The notes: generated by a model from the letters alone, not told the origin. 44,231 nt of DNA from an uncultured Bacilli bacterium (GCA_944371525.1 CALVXP010000006.1:1-44231), one strand, 5' to 3'. Shown: positions 1 through 7,990, numbered from the stretch's first letter. A program made the numbers and translations.

Positions 1-22
1 TGGGTAGAAGTTTTTTGATTAT

Positions 23-1117
23 TTAAAGGGCTTTCTTGAAATTTATATGTGTTGCTGTATTGACACCAAGATTGCAAGAGTTTTGTACTACTTGTAAAAA
101 AGTTTGATCACCATGTCCCCCTGCTTTCCAACATTTTATTCGAGCATTTTCTACTGTAACAGATCCACCATCATAAAAGTGATCATTTAATAAATCAACT
201 ACTCCTTCTTCTACAGCAGCCGATAATGTAACAATTTTAAATGTACTTCCTGGTTCGTAACTTGCCCATATTGCTAGATTTCTATTAATCTCTTCAATTG
301 AATAATCTTGATAGTTATTGGAATCAAATCCTGGTTTAGATGCGATTCCTAATATTTCACCACTATTAGGATCCATCGCTATTGCCCAAGCTCCATCAGC
401 ATTATACTTTGTCATAGCATTATTAAGTTCTCTTTCAATAGAAGCTTGTATATCATAATTAATTGTTAAATATATATCCATTCCATCTTGTGGTTCAACA
501 TATACTTCACTTCTTTCTAATCTCTGCCCTTTGGCATCCGAAAAATATTGAATTGCTCCACTTGCTCCCGTTAAATATTCGTCATACTCAAGTTCTAATC
601 CACTAAGTCCTTGATTATCAATACCAACATACCCTAGTGAATGGGATAACATATCATCATATGGATAATATCTTTTTGATTCTTTTACTAAATATACACC
701 TTCATAACCTAAAGCATTTATTTTATCTGCAATATCATAAGATAATCTTCTTCCTTCAGGATGTACTCTTTCTATTGATGATTTTTTATAAATATGTTCA
801 TTTATTGCTTCTACATCTGCTCCTAATATATTTGCTAAGTCACTTGCTACTTTTTCTTTATCTTTTATTTGATTCGGAATTAAAACCAAACTAACTGTTG
901 TTAAATTATCTGCAATTACTGTACCATCACTTGTAAATATTCTTCCCCTATCTGCTTCAATTGGTAAATTTCTACTCCATAGAGAACTAGCAAGATTACT
1001 TAATTTTTCATAATCTATTACTTGAATATAAAATACTTTACAAGTTATTAATATAAAGCAAAAAATAATTACTAAGAGTACTATTTTAATTCTTTTATGA
1101 ATATTTTTAGAAAACAT
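23..1117 (-). CDS. Penicillin-binding protein (PBP2/SpoVD type), apparently truncated before the KTG box
   Basis: This is a class B transpeptidase that would cross-link peptidoglycan outside the membrane. One N-terminal membrane segment lies at about residues 10-34, followed by the dimerisation domain and then the catalytic domain with the nucleophile motif STFK at 290-293 and an SCN (SxN) motif at 346-348. The reading frame stops 16 residues after SCN. Family members run to roughly 550-700 residues and need a KTG box further on, so this 364-residue product lacks an essential part. The last residues after SCN do not read like the family, and neither other frame in the remaining 22 bases restores it. 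The site AAGGTGATGCT precedes the ATG. It could be a pseudogene, an indel or a sequencing error near the window edge. The family is clear; the state of the gene is not. Confidence 0.8.
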   Translation of the reverse strand: MFSKNIHKRIKIVLLVIIFCFILITCKVFYIQVIDYEKLSNLASSLWSRNLPIEADRGRIFTSDGTVIADNLTTVSLVLIPNQIKDKEKVASDLANILGADVEAINEHIYKKSSIERVHPEGRRLSYDIADKINALGYEGVYLVKESKRYYPYDDMLSHSLGYVGIDNQGLSGLELEYDEYLTGASGAIQYFSDAKGQRLERSEVYVEPQDGMDIYLTINYDIQASIERELNNAMTKYNADGAWAIAMDPNSGEILGIASKPGFDSNNYQDYSIEEINRNLAIWASYEPGSTFKIVTLSAAVEEGVVDLLNDHFYDGGSVTVENARIKCWKAGGHGDQTFLQVVQNSCNLGVNTATHINFKKAL

Positions 1118-1158
1118 AGCATCACCTTAGTAAATATTATGTAATAATTTACAAAATA

Positions 1159-1190
1159 GAAAAAAGATATATTGTATTTTTTCATATATC
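1159..1190 (-). terminator. Rho-independent terminator after the RimJ/RimL-type acetyltransferase
   Basis: On the minus strand, arms GATATAT/ATATATC enclose a loop and are followed by TTTTTTC. It lies just past the stop codon of the gene ending at 1200. Confidence 0.6.
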
Positions 1191-1199
1191 CTTAATTTA

Positions 1200-1784
1200 T
1201 CAATTATTATATTTTGTATACTGCTCACTATTAATTTTGTATACATATGATTCAACAGATTCGTCAACAAAAGTATATTCATTAAATTTTGTATCTTTTT
1301 CCCTAACAAATCCTAATTTTTCCATTATTCTCCATGAAGCAACATTTAAAATAGCAGCACTTGTAATTATCCCAGATATACCCACTTCATAAAACATATA
1401 ATTAAGCATCGCTCTTGCAGCTTCACTTGCATACCCATTACCTTGATATTTTGGTTCTATATACCATCCAACATCTTTAATATCATTAGATAAATCGTTT
1501 CGATTATGAGCATTTATTTGACCAATACATTCTCCTGTTTCTTTTAAAAATACACTCCATTCATATCTATCTTTACTTAATGCTGTTGTAATTTTATTTT
1601 CATAAAATTGTTTTTGATTTTCCCAAGATAATAAATTATTTTTATATTTCTTATTGATAGACAAATAATATTTATTAACTTCTGGTATCATTAAAATATC
1701 ATATAATTTCTTTTGTTCTTTCATTGTTGGTACTTTTAATATCAAATGCTTAGTCATTAATTCCTTTGTTCCTAAATCTTTCAT
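1200..1784 (-). CDS. GNAT N-acetyltransferase, RimJ/RimL type
   Basis: This 194-residue protein has the layout of the RimJ/RimL branch of GNAT acetyltransferases, which move an acetyl group from acetyl-CoA to protein N-termini, antibiotics or small amines. Visible signs are an N-terminal substrate-side segment (LILKVPTMKEQKKLYD), a central strand reading DVGWYIEP, and the acetyl-CoA loop QGNGYAS at about 114-120. The C-terminal part reads ASWRIMEKLGFVRE, the usual closing strand and helix. The start ATG has an AAAGGTAG site upstream. A second in-frame ATG at codon 10 (MTKHLILK) matches the usual family start but has no better ribosome site. A terminator follows, and the gene seems to be single or last in its transcript. 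The substrate cannot be told from sequence. Confidence 0.85.
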   Translation of the reverse strand: MKDLGTKELMTKHLILKVPTMKEQKKLYDILMIPEVNKYYLSINKKYKNNLLSWENQKQFYENKITTALSKDRYEWSVFLKETGECIGQINAHNRNDLSNDIKDVGWYIEPKYQGNGYASEAARAMLNYMFYEVGISGIITSAAILNVASWRIMEKLGFVREKDTKFNEYTFVDESVESYVYKINSEQYTKYNN

Positions 1785-1804
1785 TTTTTTCTACCTTTCA
1801 TATC

Positions 1805-2221
1805 TTAGTTATTAATAAATCGAGATGTACCCCACCAGTTAGGCATTAATTCTTGCATAGTAACACTTTTATAATTGTCTTTATCAATCAAAATTTGAAC
1901 ATCTTTAGAATCCTTATCCAATTGCATTATTAATTCACGGCAGGCTCCACAAGGTGTTCCAACTTCACCATTAGACATAACACATACTATTTTTTCAATT
2001 TGTGAATCACCATTTGTTATCATATTAAAAATTGCATTTCTTTCAGCACAAATTCCAAGGGTACTAGCAGCATCTAAACAAACTCCTGTATATATATTTC
2101 CTTTCTTAGTTAAAATTGCAGCACCTACTTGCCCTCCTTCTATAAAAGGAGAAATAACTCTATAATTTTGAACTTCACAAGCTCTTTTATAAAGTTTATT
2201 CCATATCTCATTTTCACTCAT
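1805..2221 (-). CDS. Cytidine/blasticidin-S deaminase-like protein
   Basis: This is a zinc-dependent deaminase of the cytidine deaminase fold. The motif CAE (residues 58-60, counted from the chosen start) gives one zinc cysteine and the proton-shuttling Glu, and PCGAC (90-94) gives the other two cysteines. With 138 residues it has the normal size for the tetrameric class. Standard Cdd proteins salvage cytidine to uridine; this sequence is divergent enough that another cytosine compound is possible. Translation could begin 8 codons upstream, but GAAGGTGATTTT sits right before the ATG of MSENEIW, so that start is chosen. An extended -10 (TGCTATAAT on the minus strand, near 2327-2334) may be its promoter. 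It lies 20 bases upstream of the acetyltransferase gene and may share its transcript. Confidence 0.8.
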   Translation of the reverse strand: MSENEIWNKLYKRACEVQNYRVISPFIEGGQVGAAILTKKGNIYTGVCLDAASTLGICAERNAIFNMITNGDSQIEKIVCVMSNGEVGTPCGACRELIMQLDKDSKDVQILIDKDNYKSVTMQELMPNWWGTSRFINN

Positions 2222-2385
2222 AAAATCACCTTCATATCTAATCACTAATGTGACCTAAATTATATAACTTTATAATTAATTTTTGCACATTTAATCACAA
2301 CCATTTCTAAGATTAATTACAAAATAATTATAGCATAAATATTTATTTATCTACAGTTTAAATACCAAATTTAGCATATATTTTT

Positions 2386-2841
2386 TTATTTGTTATTAAA
2401 TTTTCTTTCTATTTCTTCTAAACTATTATTAGTTATTAAATTCTCATCATAAGTAATATAGATATTTACACCCTTTTTATTAGTATAGTCAAAATCAGTA
2501 TAAGCGCTTGTAATTCCTTCTATTTCTAATAAATCTTCCATCATACCTTTCAAGCAATATTCGCAACATAAGTCTTTTATAACAATTTTTTTCTTGGATA
2601 TCATACATGTAGAATGTTTATCAAATCCAATAATTGATGGTATTCTTAATAAATTTAAGCAATACAATATTTCATATTTTAATATTTTAAGAGAAATTAT
2701 ATTACTATTATATTCTATATAAATATCAAAATTATTCTTATCTATTTTAACTAAATTAACTCCTTTTAAAGATGTTAGATATTTATTTAAATCTTCATCA
2801 TAAAGAACTGAACAATCTAATTTTAAAGTTAATTTTTGCAT
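2386..2841 (-). CDS. Small protein with two HMA-like ferredoxin folds
   Basis: This is an unknown 151-residue protein. The C-terminal half (about residues 84-150) looks like a heavy-metal-associated domain: a beta strand (KKKIVIKD) leads into the cysteine loop CCEYC at 92-96, then a helix, strands and a closing helix. The N-terminal half has similar strand-helix-strand spacing without a CxxC, so it may be a degenerate copy. HMA domains bind copper or related soft metals, which would suggest a chaperone or sensor role; that is inference. The ATG chosen is codon 9 of the open frame, since AAAGGGATG lies the right distance before it and the upstream gene ends 13 bases earlier. It is the third gene of an XRE / GNAT / HMA-like unit. 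Confidence 0.6.
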   Translation of the reverse strand: MQKLTLKLDCSVLYDEDLNKYLTSLKGVNLVKIDKNNFDIYIEYNSNIISLKILKYEILYCLNLLRIPSIIGFDKHSTCMISKKKIVIKDLCCEYCLKGMMEDLLEIEGITSAYTDFDYTNKKGVNIYITYDENLITNNSLEEIERKFNNK

Positions 2842-2854
2842 ATACATCATCCCT

Positions 2855-3334
2855 TTATATATCATTTTTAGTCATATCAAGCATTCTTATATGATATCCA
2901 TTTTTTTCATAAAATTTAATTGCATTTTTGTTATAAGCAAAGACTCCTAATAATATATCTTTACACCCAACATTTTTTAAATAATCTTCCATACTATGTA
3001 AAAGAATACTTCCTACACCACTTTTTCTATGATACTTTGATACTACAAGTTCTGTTATCCTTCCCCTTTTAGGGCATTTAAAATCATAAGTACATTCTTC
3101 AAGATTATTTATAAGTCCCACAGTAAGGCCTATTATTTTATCATTATCTTTATATAAATACATTTTACCTTCATATTTATTTATATCTTCTATAGTTTTA
3201 TTAAAATATTTATCCCTATATTCCTTAGTTATAATGTTATATTTTTCTTTATCAATAGAAACAATATATTTTTGTAATTCTACTAATAAGTCTTTTACTT
3301 CTTCTTTATATTTTTCATTGTATTCTATTATCAT
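2855..3334 (-). CDS. GNAT family N-acetyltransferase
   Basis: This 159-residue protein is a single-domain GNAT acetyltransferase. The core strand reads RITELVVSKYHR and is followed by the acetyl-CoA pyrophosphate loop RKSGVGS at about 103-109. The C-terminal part has the usual NAIKFYEKNGYH, where the conserved Tyr can act as general acid. Its ATG overlaps the stop of the upstream regulator by one base (TAATG), which points to coupled translation in one operon. The next gene follows with 13 bases between. The substrate is unknown. Pairing with a regulator and an HMA-like protein suggests a stress or detoxification unit, but nothing in the sequence proves it. Confidence 0.85.
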   Translation of the reverse strand: MIIEYNEKYKEEVKDLLVELQKYIVSIDKEKYNIITKEYRDKYFNKTIEDINKYEGKMYLYKDNDKIIGLTVGLINNLEECTYDFKCPKRGRITELVVSKYHRKSGVGSILLHSMEDYLKNVGCKDILLGVFAYNKNAIKFYEKNGYHIRMLDMTKNDI

Positions 3335-3780
3335 TATTTATTATCCTTCCAAGTGTGTGCAAGTATATCTTTTAAAACTAACATCGCATCTAACTTATTA
3401 TAATTATAATCTTCTTCTAACATAGTTAATAATCTACTTATCTCTTTTGCATACTTATCTACATCAACAACACTTTGATATGTTCCAAGTACTGGATACT
3501 TCTTACTCCATACCTTTGTCCAATTAATTTTATCTACATTCTTCTCATTAGTATTTTTAAGTACTTCTTTTATTTCTTTATACTCATCTTCATTAATTAA
3601 TTCACTAATTTCTTTACCATATATTTTACTAAGTGCTTCTCCTTGTTTTAAATCTGGTATTGTCTCATCTAGTTCCCATTTAGAGATAGTTTGTCTTGCT
3701 ACATTTAATTTTTCTGCAACTTCTTCTTGTGATAATCCAGCATTCTTTCTTGCTTCATATAATCTCTTACCAATACTCAA
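3334..3780 (-). CDS. XRE-family transcriptional regulator
   Basis: The protein has an N-terminal helix-turn-helix of the Cro/C1 type (about residues 3-58), with the typical QEEVAEKLNVARQTISKWE core. About 90 further residues form no domain I recognise. The first in-frame ATG directly touches the AAGGAG site (no spacing), while a TTG nine bases after that site sits at codon 4 of the open frame. I therefore take the TTG as the start, giving MSIGKRLYEARK, which is how such proteins normally begin. It is first in an operon with the GNAT and HMA-like genes and probably controls it. Related HTH proteins elsewhere in the window use similar recognition helices. Confidence 0.8.
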   Translation of the reverse strand: MSIGKRLYEARKNAGLSQEEVAEKLNVARQTISKWELDETIPDLKQGEALSKIYGKEISELINEDEYKEIKEVLKNTNEKNVDKINWTKVWSKKYPVLGTYQSVVDVDKYAKEISRLLTMLEEDYNYNKLDAMLVLKDILAHTWKDNK

Positions 3781-3812
3781 AATAATCATCTCCTTAAATA
3801 TAATTATATATA

Positions 3813-3853
3813 TTATAAAAATAAAAGCAATAACCTTTTTATTGAATTATTGC
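3813..3853 (-). terminator. Terminator between the XRE operon and the GntR-ABC operon
   Basis: Arms GCAATAA/TTATTGC (3827-3833 and 3847-3853) are followed on the minus strand by TTTTATTTTTATAA. The plus side also has seven Ts, so it may work both ways. It lies just past the stop of the permease gene ending at 3868. Confidence 0.65.
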
Positions 3854-3867
3854 CCGTTTTTTTAACA

Positions 3868-4497
3868 TTAAAATTCTTTATTTAAGTATATTTTCTTTGA
3901 TATTTTATAAGAAATAAATAGCATTATAATCATTATAAGTGGTAAAATTATAAACCAATAATCGTTAAATGTTTTAATTACATTTCCAGGTATTTTAATT
4001 GTTAATGAATTTAAAAGTAATCCTAGTAATGAAGATATTAAAACAATTCCTATAAAGAGTCCAATTCTTCCTTTTTCTGCTCCAAACTTAAACAGTAATG
4101 GAAACATAATTGATTGTAATAAAATCATTGCAAATAATACACCACATATAATGGAATTTATTTTGGAAAAGTCTAAATTATTATTAAAACTTCCCATTAC
4201 TATTCCTAATATATAAGTAATTATAATAGCGACAAATGTTAATATTAGACTAGCAGAATATTTTGCCTTAACAATATTTGCTCTTCCACTAGGAAATGTA
4301 CAAGCATAAGCATCCCATTTGTTATAGTCATCATAACTAAAAGTACTCATAAATAACATTGTACTTAAAAATACAGGAACAAAATATAAAACTTCATTAC
4401 CATCACTAGCCATAAAAGCAAAAACTATAACAAATAAAATTGCAACCTTTATATTACCTTTTATAATCAATAAATCTTTTTTTATTAATCCTAGCAT
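3868..4497 (-). CDS. ABC-2 type transporter permease
   Basis: This 209-residue hydrophobic protein has about six membrane segments and no ATPase motif. It resembles the small ABC-2 membrane subunits (PF13346-like) that pair with YtrB/BcrA-type ATPases. It opens with MLGLIKKDLLIIKGN, a cytoplasmic start common in this group. Its ATG overlaps the ATPase stop by one base (TAATG), and GGGGGTAAAATA supplies the ribosome site. Together with the ATPase it should form an exporter or a lantibiotic/cell-wall drug sensing system under the GntR regulator at the head of the operon. The substrate is unknown. A strong terminator follows. Confidence 0.85.
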   Translation of the reverse strand: MLGLIKKDLLIIKGNIKVAILFVIVFAFMASDGNEVLYFVPVFLSTMLFMSTFSYDDYNKWDAYACTFPSGRANIVKAKYSASLILTFVAIIITYILGIVMGSFNNNLDFSKINSIICGVLFAMILLQSIMFPLLFKFGAEKGRIGLFIGIVLISSLLGLLLNSLTIKIPGNVIKTFNDYWFIILPLIMIIMLFISYKISKKIYLNKEF

Positions 4498-5357
4498 TAT
4501 TTTACCCCCTTAATCATTAAAACCATAAGTTCTTCTAAGGTTATTTTATCTACTATAAAATTTTTATATTTCTTCTTAATTTTACTTATATTATCTACCA
4601 ATATTTCATAATTGTATTTATTTTTCTTATACACAATTATATCTTCTTTAGAAATAGTATTAAATGAATTAATATCACACTTTAATATTCCATAATTATC
4701 TAGTAAATCATCTCTATTCTTATCTAATAATATTTTTCCTTTATTAATGAAGATGATTTTATCGGCAATATGTTCTAAATCACTAGTAATATGAGTTGAT
4801 AATAAAATGGTATGTTCTTCATCTTGAATAAAATCTAAAAATATATCTAATACTTCATTTCTAACTACTGGATCAAGTCCACTTGTTGGTTCGTCTAATA
4901 TTAAAATTTTTGGATGATGTGATAAAGAAGTTGCTATTTCTAATTTTTTTCGCATACCCTTAGACATTGTCTTTATTTGTTTATTAATATTAAGTCCAAA
5001 GTCATTTAAATACTTTTTAAATAGTTCTTCATCCCATTTTTTATAAATATCTTTCATTACAATATTTATGTCTTTTGGAGTTAATATTTCTGGAAAAAAC
5101 ATATTATCAAGTACTACCCCAATATCTTCTTTAATAGTGTTTTCTTCTTTGTTAAAATCTTTATTAAATATTTTTATATTACCTTCATCTATTTTTAGAA
5201 TATTTAATATAGATTTAATAAGAGTTGTTTTCCCAGCCCCATTTTCTCCGATTAAACCAACAATTACTCCACTAGGAATTTCTAAATCAATACTTCCTAA
5301 TGTAAATTTATTATCATATTTTTTTACTAAATTTTTAATTTCTATTATATTTGTCAT
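4497..5357 (-). CDS. ABC transporter ATP-binding protein (YtrB/BcrA-like)
   Basis: This is the ATPase subunit of a drug or bacteriocin-type exporter. Walker A is GENGAGKT (37-44). The signature is SKGMRKKLE (132-140) in place of LSGGQ, as often in this subgroup. Walker B and D loop are ILILDEPTSGLD (151-162), and the switch histidine lies in STHITSDLEHI. A C-terminal stretch of about 70 residues beyond the core is usual for the BcrA/YtrB branch. The gene is coupled to the regulator upstream and the permease downstream by one-base TAATG overlaps, so all three products probably come from one mRNA in set ratio. The transported molecule cannot be read from the sequence. Confidence 0.9.
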   Translation of the reverse strand: MTNIIEIKNLVKKYDNKFTLGSIDLEIPSGVIVGLIGENGAGKTTLIKSILNILKIDEGNIKIFNKDFNKEENTIKEDIGVVLDNMFFPEILTPKDINIVMKDIYKKWDEELFKKYLNDFGLNINKQIKTMSKGMRKKLEIATSLSHHPKILILDEPTSGLDPVVRNEVLDIFLDFIQDEEHTILLSTHITSDLEHIADKIIFINKGKILLDKNRDDLLDNYGILKCDINSFNTISKEDIIVYKKNKYNYEILVDNISKIKKKYKNFIVDKITLEELMVLMIKGVK

Positions 5358-5734
5358 TAGTTATCACTCCCATAAAAAATTTCTATTAAATCAATTATCT
5401 CTTTTTTAGTTATATTAAATCTATTTGCAATATCAATTGCCTTTTGAATATGATCTTCAATATCTTTTTGGGCTTGTTCCCGAGCCAGTTCTGTATTTTT
5501 AGGGGCTACAAAGGTTCCTTTTCCCTGAATCGATACAATATATCCTTCACTTTCTAATTCATCATAAGCTTTTTTTATTGTCATAACACTTATTTTGATA
5601 TCAGAAGCTAAAGAACGAATTGAAGGTAATGCTTCGTCTTCTTCTAGTTCACCGTTCATTATCTGATTAATGATAGCATTCTTTATTTGTTCATAAATTG
5701 GAACAGAACTACTATTACTAATTATTATTTTCAT
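5357..5734 (-). CDS. GntR-family regulator, YtrA subfamily
   Basis: This 125-residue regulator has an N-terminal winged helix of GntR type (about residues 8-75): PIYEQIKNAI, then LPSIRSLASD, then MTIKKAYDELESEGYI and the wing GKGTFVA. Only a short helical tail follows, which defines the YtrA subfamily; these have no large ligand domain and usually repress an ABC transporter operon containing themselves. That fits the two coupled genes downstream. AGGAGGAAAT precedes the ATG. A strong promoter with a palindrome over its -10 lies 25-50 bases upstream (see those entries), so autorepression is likely. Confidence 0.9.
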   Translation of the reverse strand: MKIIISNSSSVPIYEQIKNAIINQIMNGELEEDEALPSIRSLASDIKISVMTIKKAYDELESEGYIVSIQGKGTFVAPKNTELAREQAQKDIEDHIQKAIDIANRFNITKKEIIDLIEIFYGSDN

Positions 5735-5749
5735 ATTTCCTCCTTAGCT

Positions 5750-5768
5750 GTTATATATAGTATATAAC
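5750..5768. promoter_or_regulatory. Palindromic operator, likely bound by the GntR/YtrA regulator
   Basis: GTTATATATAGTATATAAC has 8-base arms around TAG. A further half-site, TATATAAC, sits at 5771-5778. It covers the -10 element of the operon promoter. The AC/GT-ended AT-rich shape matches known YtrA-type operators; binding itself is inferred. Confidence 0.7.
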
Positions 5769-5787
5769 AGTATATAACATTTGTCAA
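5759..5787 (-). promoter_or_regulatory. Sigma-A-type promoter of the gntR-ABC operon
   Basis: On the minus strand TTGACA (5782-5787) and TATACT (5759-5764) are separated by exactly 17 bases, 25 bases upstream of the gntR ATG. The operator palindrome overlaps the -10. Confidence 0.8.
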
Positions 5788-5830
5788 TATAATAGAACGT
5801 ATTAATATTAAAATTACCTAAAAAAACAAG

Positions 5831-5860
5831 TTGCAAACAAATGCTATAGCATGTTATAAT
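5831..5860 (+). promoter_or_regulatory. Promoter of the zinc-ribbon gene
   Basis: TTGCAA (5831-5836) and TATAAT (5855-5860) are 18 bases apart; the predicted start leaves a leader of about 15 bases before the ATG at 5882. Confidence 0.6.
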
Positions 5861-5881
5861 AATTTTGAAAGGAATGATATT

Positions 5882-6148
5882 ATGAAATGCCCTGTTTGTA
5901 AAGATACAACACTATTAATGAGTGAAAGAAATGGAATAGAAATTGATTATTGTCCTGAATGTCGAGGTATATGGCTTGATCGTGGAGAACTTGATAAACT
6001 TTTAGAAAAAGAAAATAATAATAAAAATTATCATACTGAAGAAATTCACAATGAAGAAAAATACCATAATGAAAGTAAAAACAAAACTTCAAAAAAGAAA
6101 AGAGAGTCTTTTATTGGAGAAATATTTGATATTTTTGGTGGCGATTAA
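5882..6148 (+). CDS. Small zinc-ribbon protein (zf-TFIIB type)
   Basis: This 88-residue protein starts MKCPVCKDT and has a second pair in YCPECRG, so the four cysteines form one zinc ribbon of the TFIIB-like kind (PF13453), followed by the family's usual WLDRGELDKLLE. The tail is rich in Lys, Glu, His and Asn and ends ESFIGEIFDIFGGD, a short hydrophobic end often seen in this family. Function is unknown across the family. The open frame runs 17 codons further up, but AAAGGA sits eight bases before the ATG used here. A terminator follows, so the gene seems to be a single unit, one of the few plus-strand genes. Confidence 0.85.
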   Translation: MKCPVCKDTTLLMSERNGIEIDYCPECRGIWLDRGELDKLLEKENNNKNYHTEEIHNEEKYHNESKNKTSKKKRESFIGEIFDIFGGD

Positions 6149-6194
6149 AAATAATTTATATTAAAAATATATAATAAAAACTTTTAGAAATATA

Positions 6195-6227
6195 AAACCC
6201 TACACTTAAAGTGTAGGGTTTGTTTTT
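6195..6227 (+). terminator. Strong terminator after the zinc-ribbon gene
   Basis: AAACCCTACACT and AGTGTAGGGTTT pair perfectly around a 3-base loop and lead into TGTTTTTATT. The hairpin could also stop minus-strand transcripts from the other side. Confidence 0.85.
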
Positions 6228-6351
6228 ATTACTAAAAGCAAGCATATTAACAAAAAGTTGTTTAGTTATTTTAAATAATGTTTTGATTATTTTTCAAATT
6301 ACCTGTAAAAGTATCTAGTTTTTTATAAAATCTGTATTTATTTATATTATT

Positions 6352-7296
6352 TTATCTTTGATCACTAATTGTAGCACTACTATTGCTTGCTTCTAATACG
6401 GTAAGTGGATCATATGGTGCTCCTGCTTGAGTTCCCACAAGTAATGCTATATCTACTGCATTTTCTGGTATTCCCCAAGAATTCCCTGAAAATAAGAAAG
6501 ATGCTTGATCCACAACAAAACCACGAGTATTATAAGTAACATTATCCATAATTGTTCCCGTCGAATTAGGATTTAAATAAGCAGATTGTCGCAAAGTATG
6601 AAAAATATTATTTCTAACTAATAAATTAGTTATACTATTTTGTGTAACAAATCCTCTATTTACTACCCAAGTTGAAGAATCACCAGGCTGGTTAGGACCA
6701 TAAATTTGGCAATTTAAAATTTGGTTATTATTTCCCCCTATTTGTATAAATTCAACGGGATAAGGATTATCACTAGTCATGGTAAATCCATTAATTGTAA
6801 TATTATCACTATTACATAAAAAAGGTACCAACGAAGCTTGAAGTAAAATTAATGTTCCTGCTCTTCCTTTTAATATTAGTCCAGGTATATTTAAAGCAAT
6901 TTGCTGCGTAATAGAATATGTGCCGCTAAGTACATTTATAATACCATTAGGTTGGGCTACTGCTAGTGCTTGCTCTATAGTTTGAAATGGTGCAAGTTGA
7001 CTTCCATCTCCGCCTGGTCCTGCGTTAGACAGTACATATAAATTATATGGATTTGGTTCAACAGTTCCCGTTGCACCAATCCCTTGAGGCCCTGTTGGGC
7101 CTGTTGGACCAGTTACTCCAATACCTTGAGGGCCTGTTGGACCAGTTACACTAATACCTTGAGGCCCTGTCGGTCCCGTTGGGCCAGTAGGGCCTGTCAC
7201 TCCATTAACATTTCTATTATCACAGCAACTAGCAAACTTTAAAAATTTTATATCATTTTTAATTTTATTTAAAGCATTTTGATAATTATCTCCCAT
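6352..7296 (-). CDS. Collagen-like protein with right-handed beta-helix domain
   Basis: This 314-residue product has three parts. A helical N-terminus (about 1-30) includes a CC pair at 24-25. A Gly-Pro-Thr / Gly-Pro-Gln triplet tract with interruptions spans 32-77. The rest (about 85-300) is repetitive, with [25 protein letters not shown] and [11 protein letters not shown], like a parallel beta-helix of the pectate-lyase/DUF1565 kind. There is no signal peptide or sorting motif. Collagen-like tracts joined to a beta-rich domain are typical of exosporium filaments (BclA type) and other surface fibres in spore formers. SpoVS in this window makes a spore-surface role plausible but unproven. AAGGAATGATATA precedes the ATG; an ATG 11 codons earlier lacks a site. 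Confidence 0.8.
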   Translation of the reverse strand: MGDNYQNALNKIKNDIKFLKFASCCDNRNVNGVTGPTGPTGPTGPQGISVTGPTGPQGIGVTGPTGPTGPQGIGATGTVEPNPYNLYVLSNAGPGGDGSQLAPFQTIEQALAVAQPNGIINVLSGTYSITQQIALNIPGLILKGRAGTLILLQASLVPFLCNSDNITINGFTMTSDNPYPVEFIQIGGNNNQILNCQIYGPNQPGDSSTWVVNRGFVTQNSITNLLVRNNIFHTLRQSAYLNPNSTGTIMDNVTYNTRGFVVDQASFLFSGNSWGIPENAVDIALLVGTQAGAPYDPLTVLEASNSSATISDQR

Positions 7297-7386
7297 TATA
7301 TCATTCCTTCTCAATATAAATTTATGCAATGATAATAAAATTAAATAATATTTTTTATTTACAGTTTAGCATTTATCTATAATAAT

Positions 7387-7418
7387 AAATATCTATTAGT
7401 AAAGACTAATAGATATTT
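7387..7418 (-). terminator. Hairpin after the membrane XRE gene
   Basis: A perfect 14-bp stem (AAATATCTATTAGT with its complement) has a 4-base loop and lies 15 bases past the stop at 7433. The minus-strand tail is AT-rich (ATTATTATAG), not a clean T run, so strength is uncertain. Confidence 0.5.
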
Positions 7419-7432
7419 AAATCTCAAATTCC

Positions 7433-7990
7433 CTATTTACAACTTCCACCATTATCAGTGAAATATTTTTCGATATTTTCAATACTATGTTCAATATTAG
7501 CCCAATCAGTTATATCTTTTAAATATACAGTCATATCCTTAGTACATTTTGGACAATCAAAATAATTATCACTTCCAATTGTAATTTCATATTCATTGTC
7601 TTCAATAGAACAATACATTGTAGAAGAAATTTTTTCTACTGATGGTTCATTAGGAATTACCATAAATAAAACTATAGCTACAATCATAAGTACAAAATAT
7701 AAAATTATAAAAATCCCAAATGCTTTTAAAATTTTTATAATGATACCCGCTAACTTTTCTGTATTAGATACTCTTTTTTCAATTATTCCTTTTATATCAT
7801 TATCTAAAAGCTCATCAATACTTACATTTAATGTTTTAGAAAGTAGTTTTAACTGCTCTGGATTAGGGGAAGTTTCTCCTAACTCCCAATTAGAAATAGT
7901 TTGTCTTGTTACATTAATTTTTTCTGCTAATTGTTCTTGTGAAAGATGGTTATCTTTTCTTAATTTTAAAATATTATCTCCTAATTTCAT
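7433..7990 (-). CDS. XRE-family regulator with membrane segment
   Basis: The N-terminus (about 1-60) is a Cro/C1 helix-turn-helix with QEQLAEKINVTRQTISNWE. A cytoplasmic linker leads to a membrane segment at about 92-118 (FGIFIILYFVLMIVAIVLFM). Some 65 outside residues follow, including a DCPKC pair that might bind metal or form a disulfide. Proteins like this may sense an envelope or outside signal and act on DNA directly, as one-component membrane regulators; the signal is unknown. AAAGGAGAAGATAAT precedes the ATG used; an in-frame start eight codons up has no such site. It is probably transcribed alone. Confidence 0.8.
   Translation of the reverse strand: MKLGDNILKLRKDNHLSQEQLAEKINVTRQTISNWELGETSPNPEQLKLLSKTLNVSIDELLDNDIKGIIEKRVSNTEKLAGIIIKILKAFGIFIILYFVLMIVAIVLFMVIPNEPSVEKISSTMYCSIEDNEYEITIGSDNYFDCPKCTKDMTVYLKDITDWANIEHSIENIEKYFTDNGGSCK

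Noticed and set aside
637-894. Plus-strand open frame opposite the penicillin-binding protein gene
   Set aside because: Its sequence is mostly Leu/Ile/His from the complementary strand of a clear gene, and it has no ribosome site.
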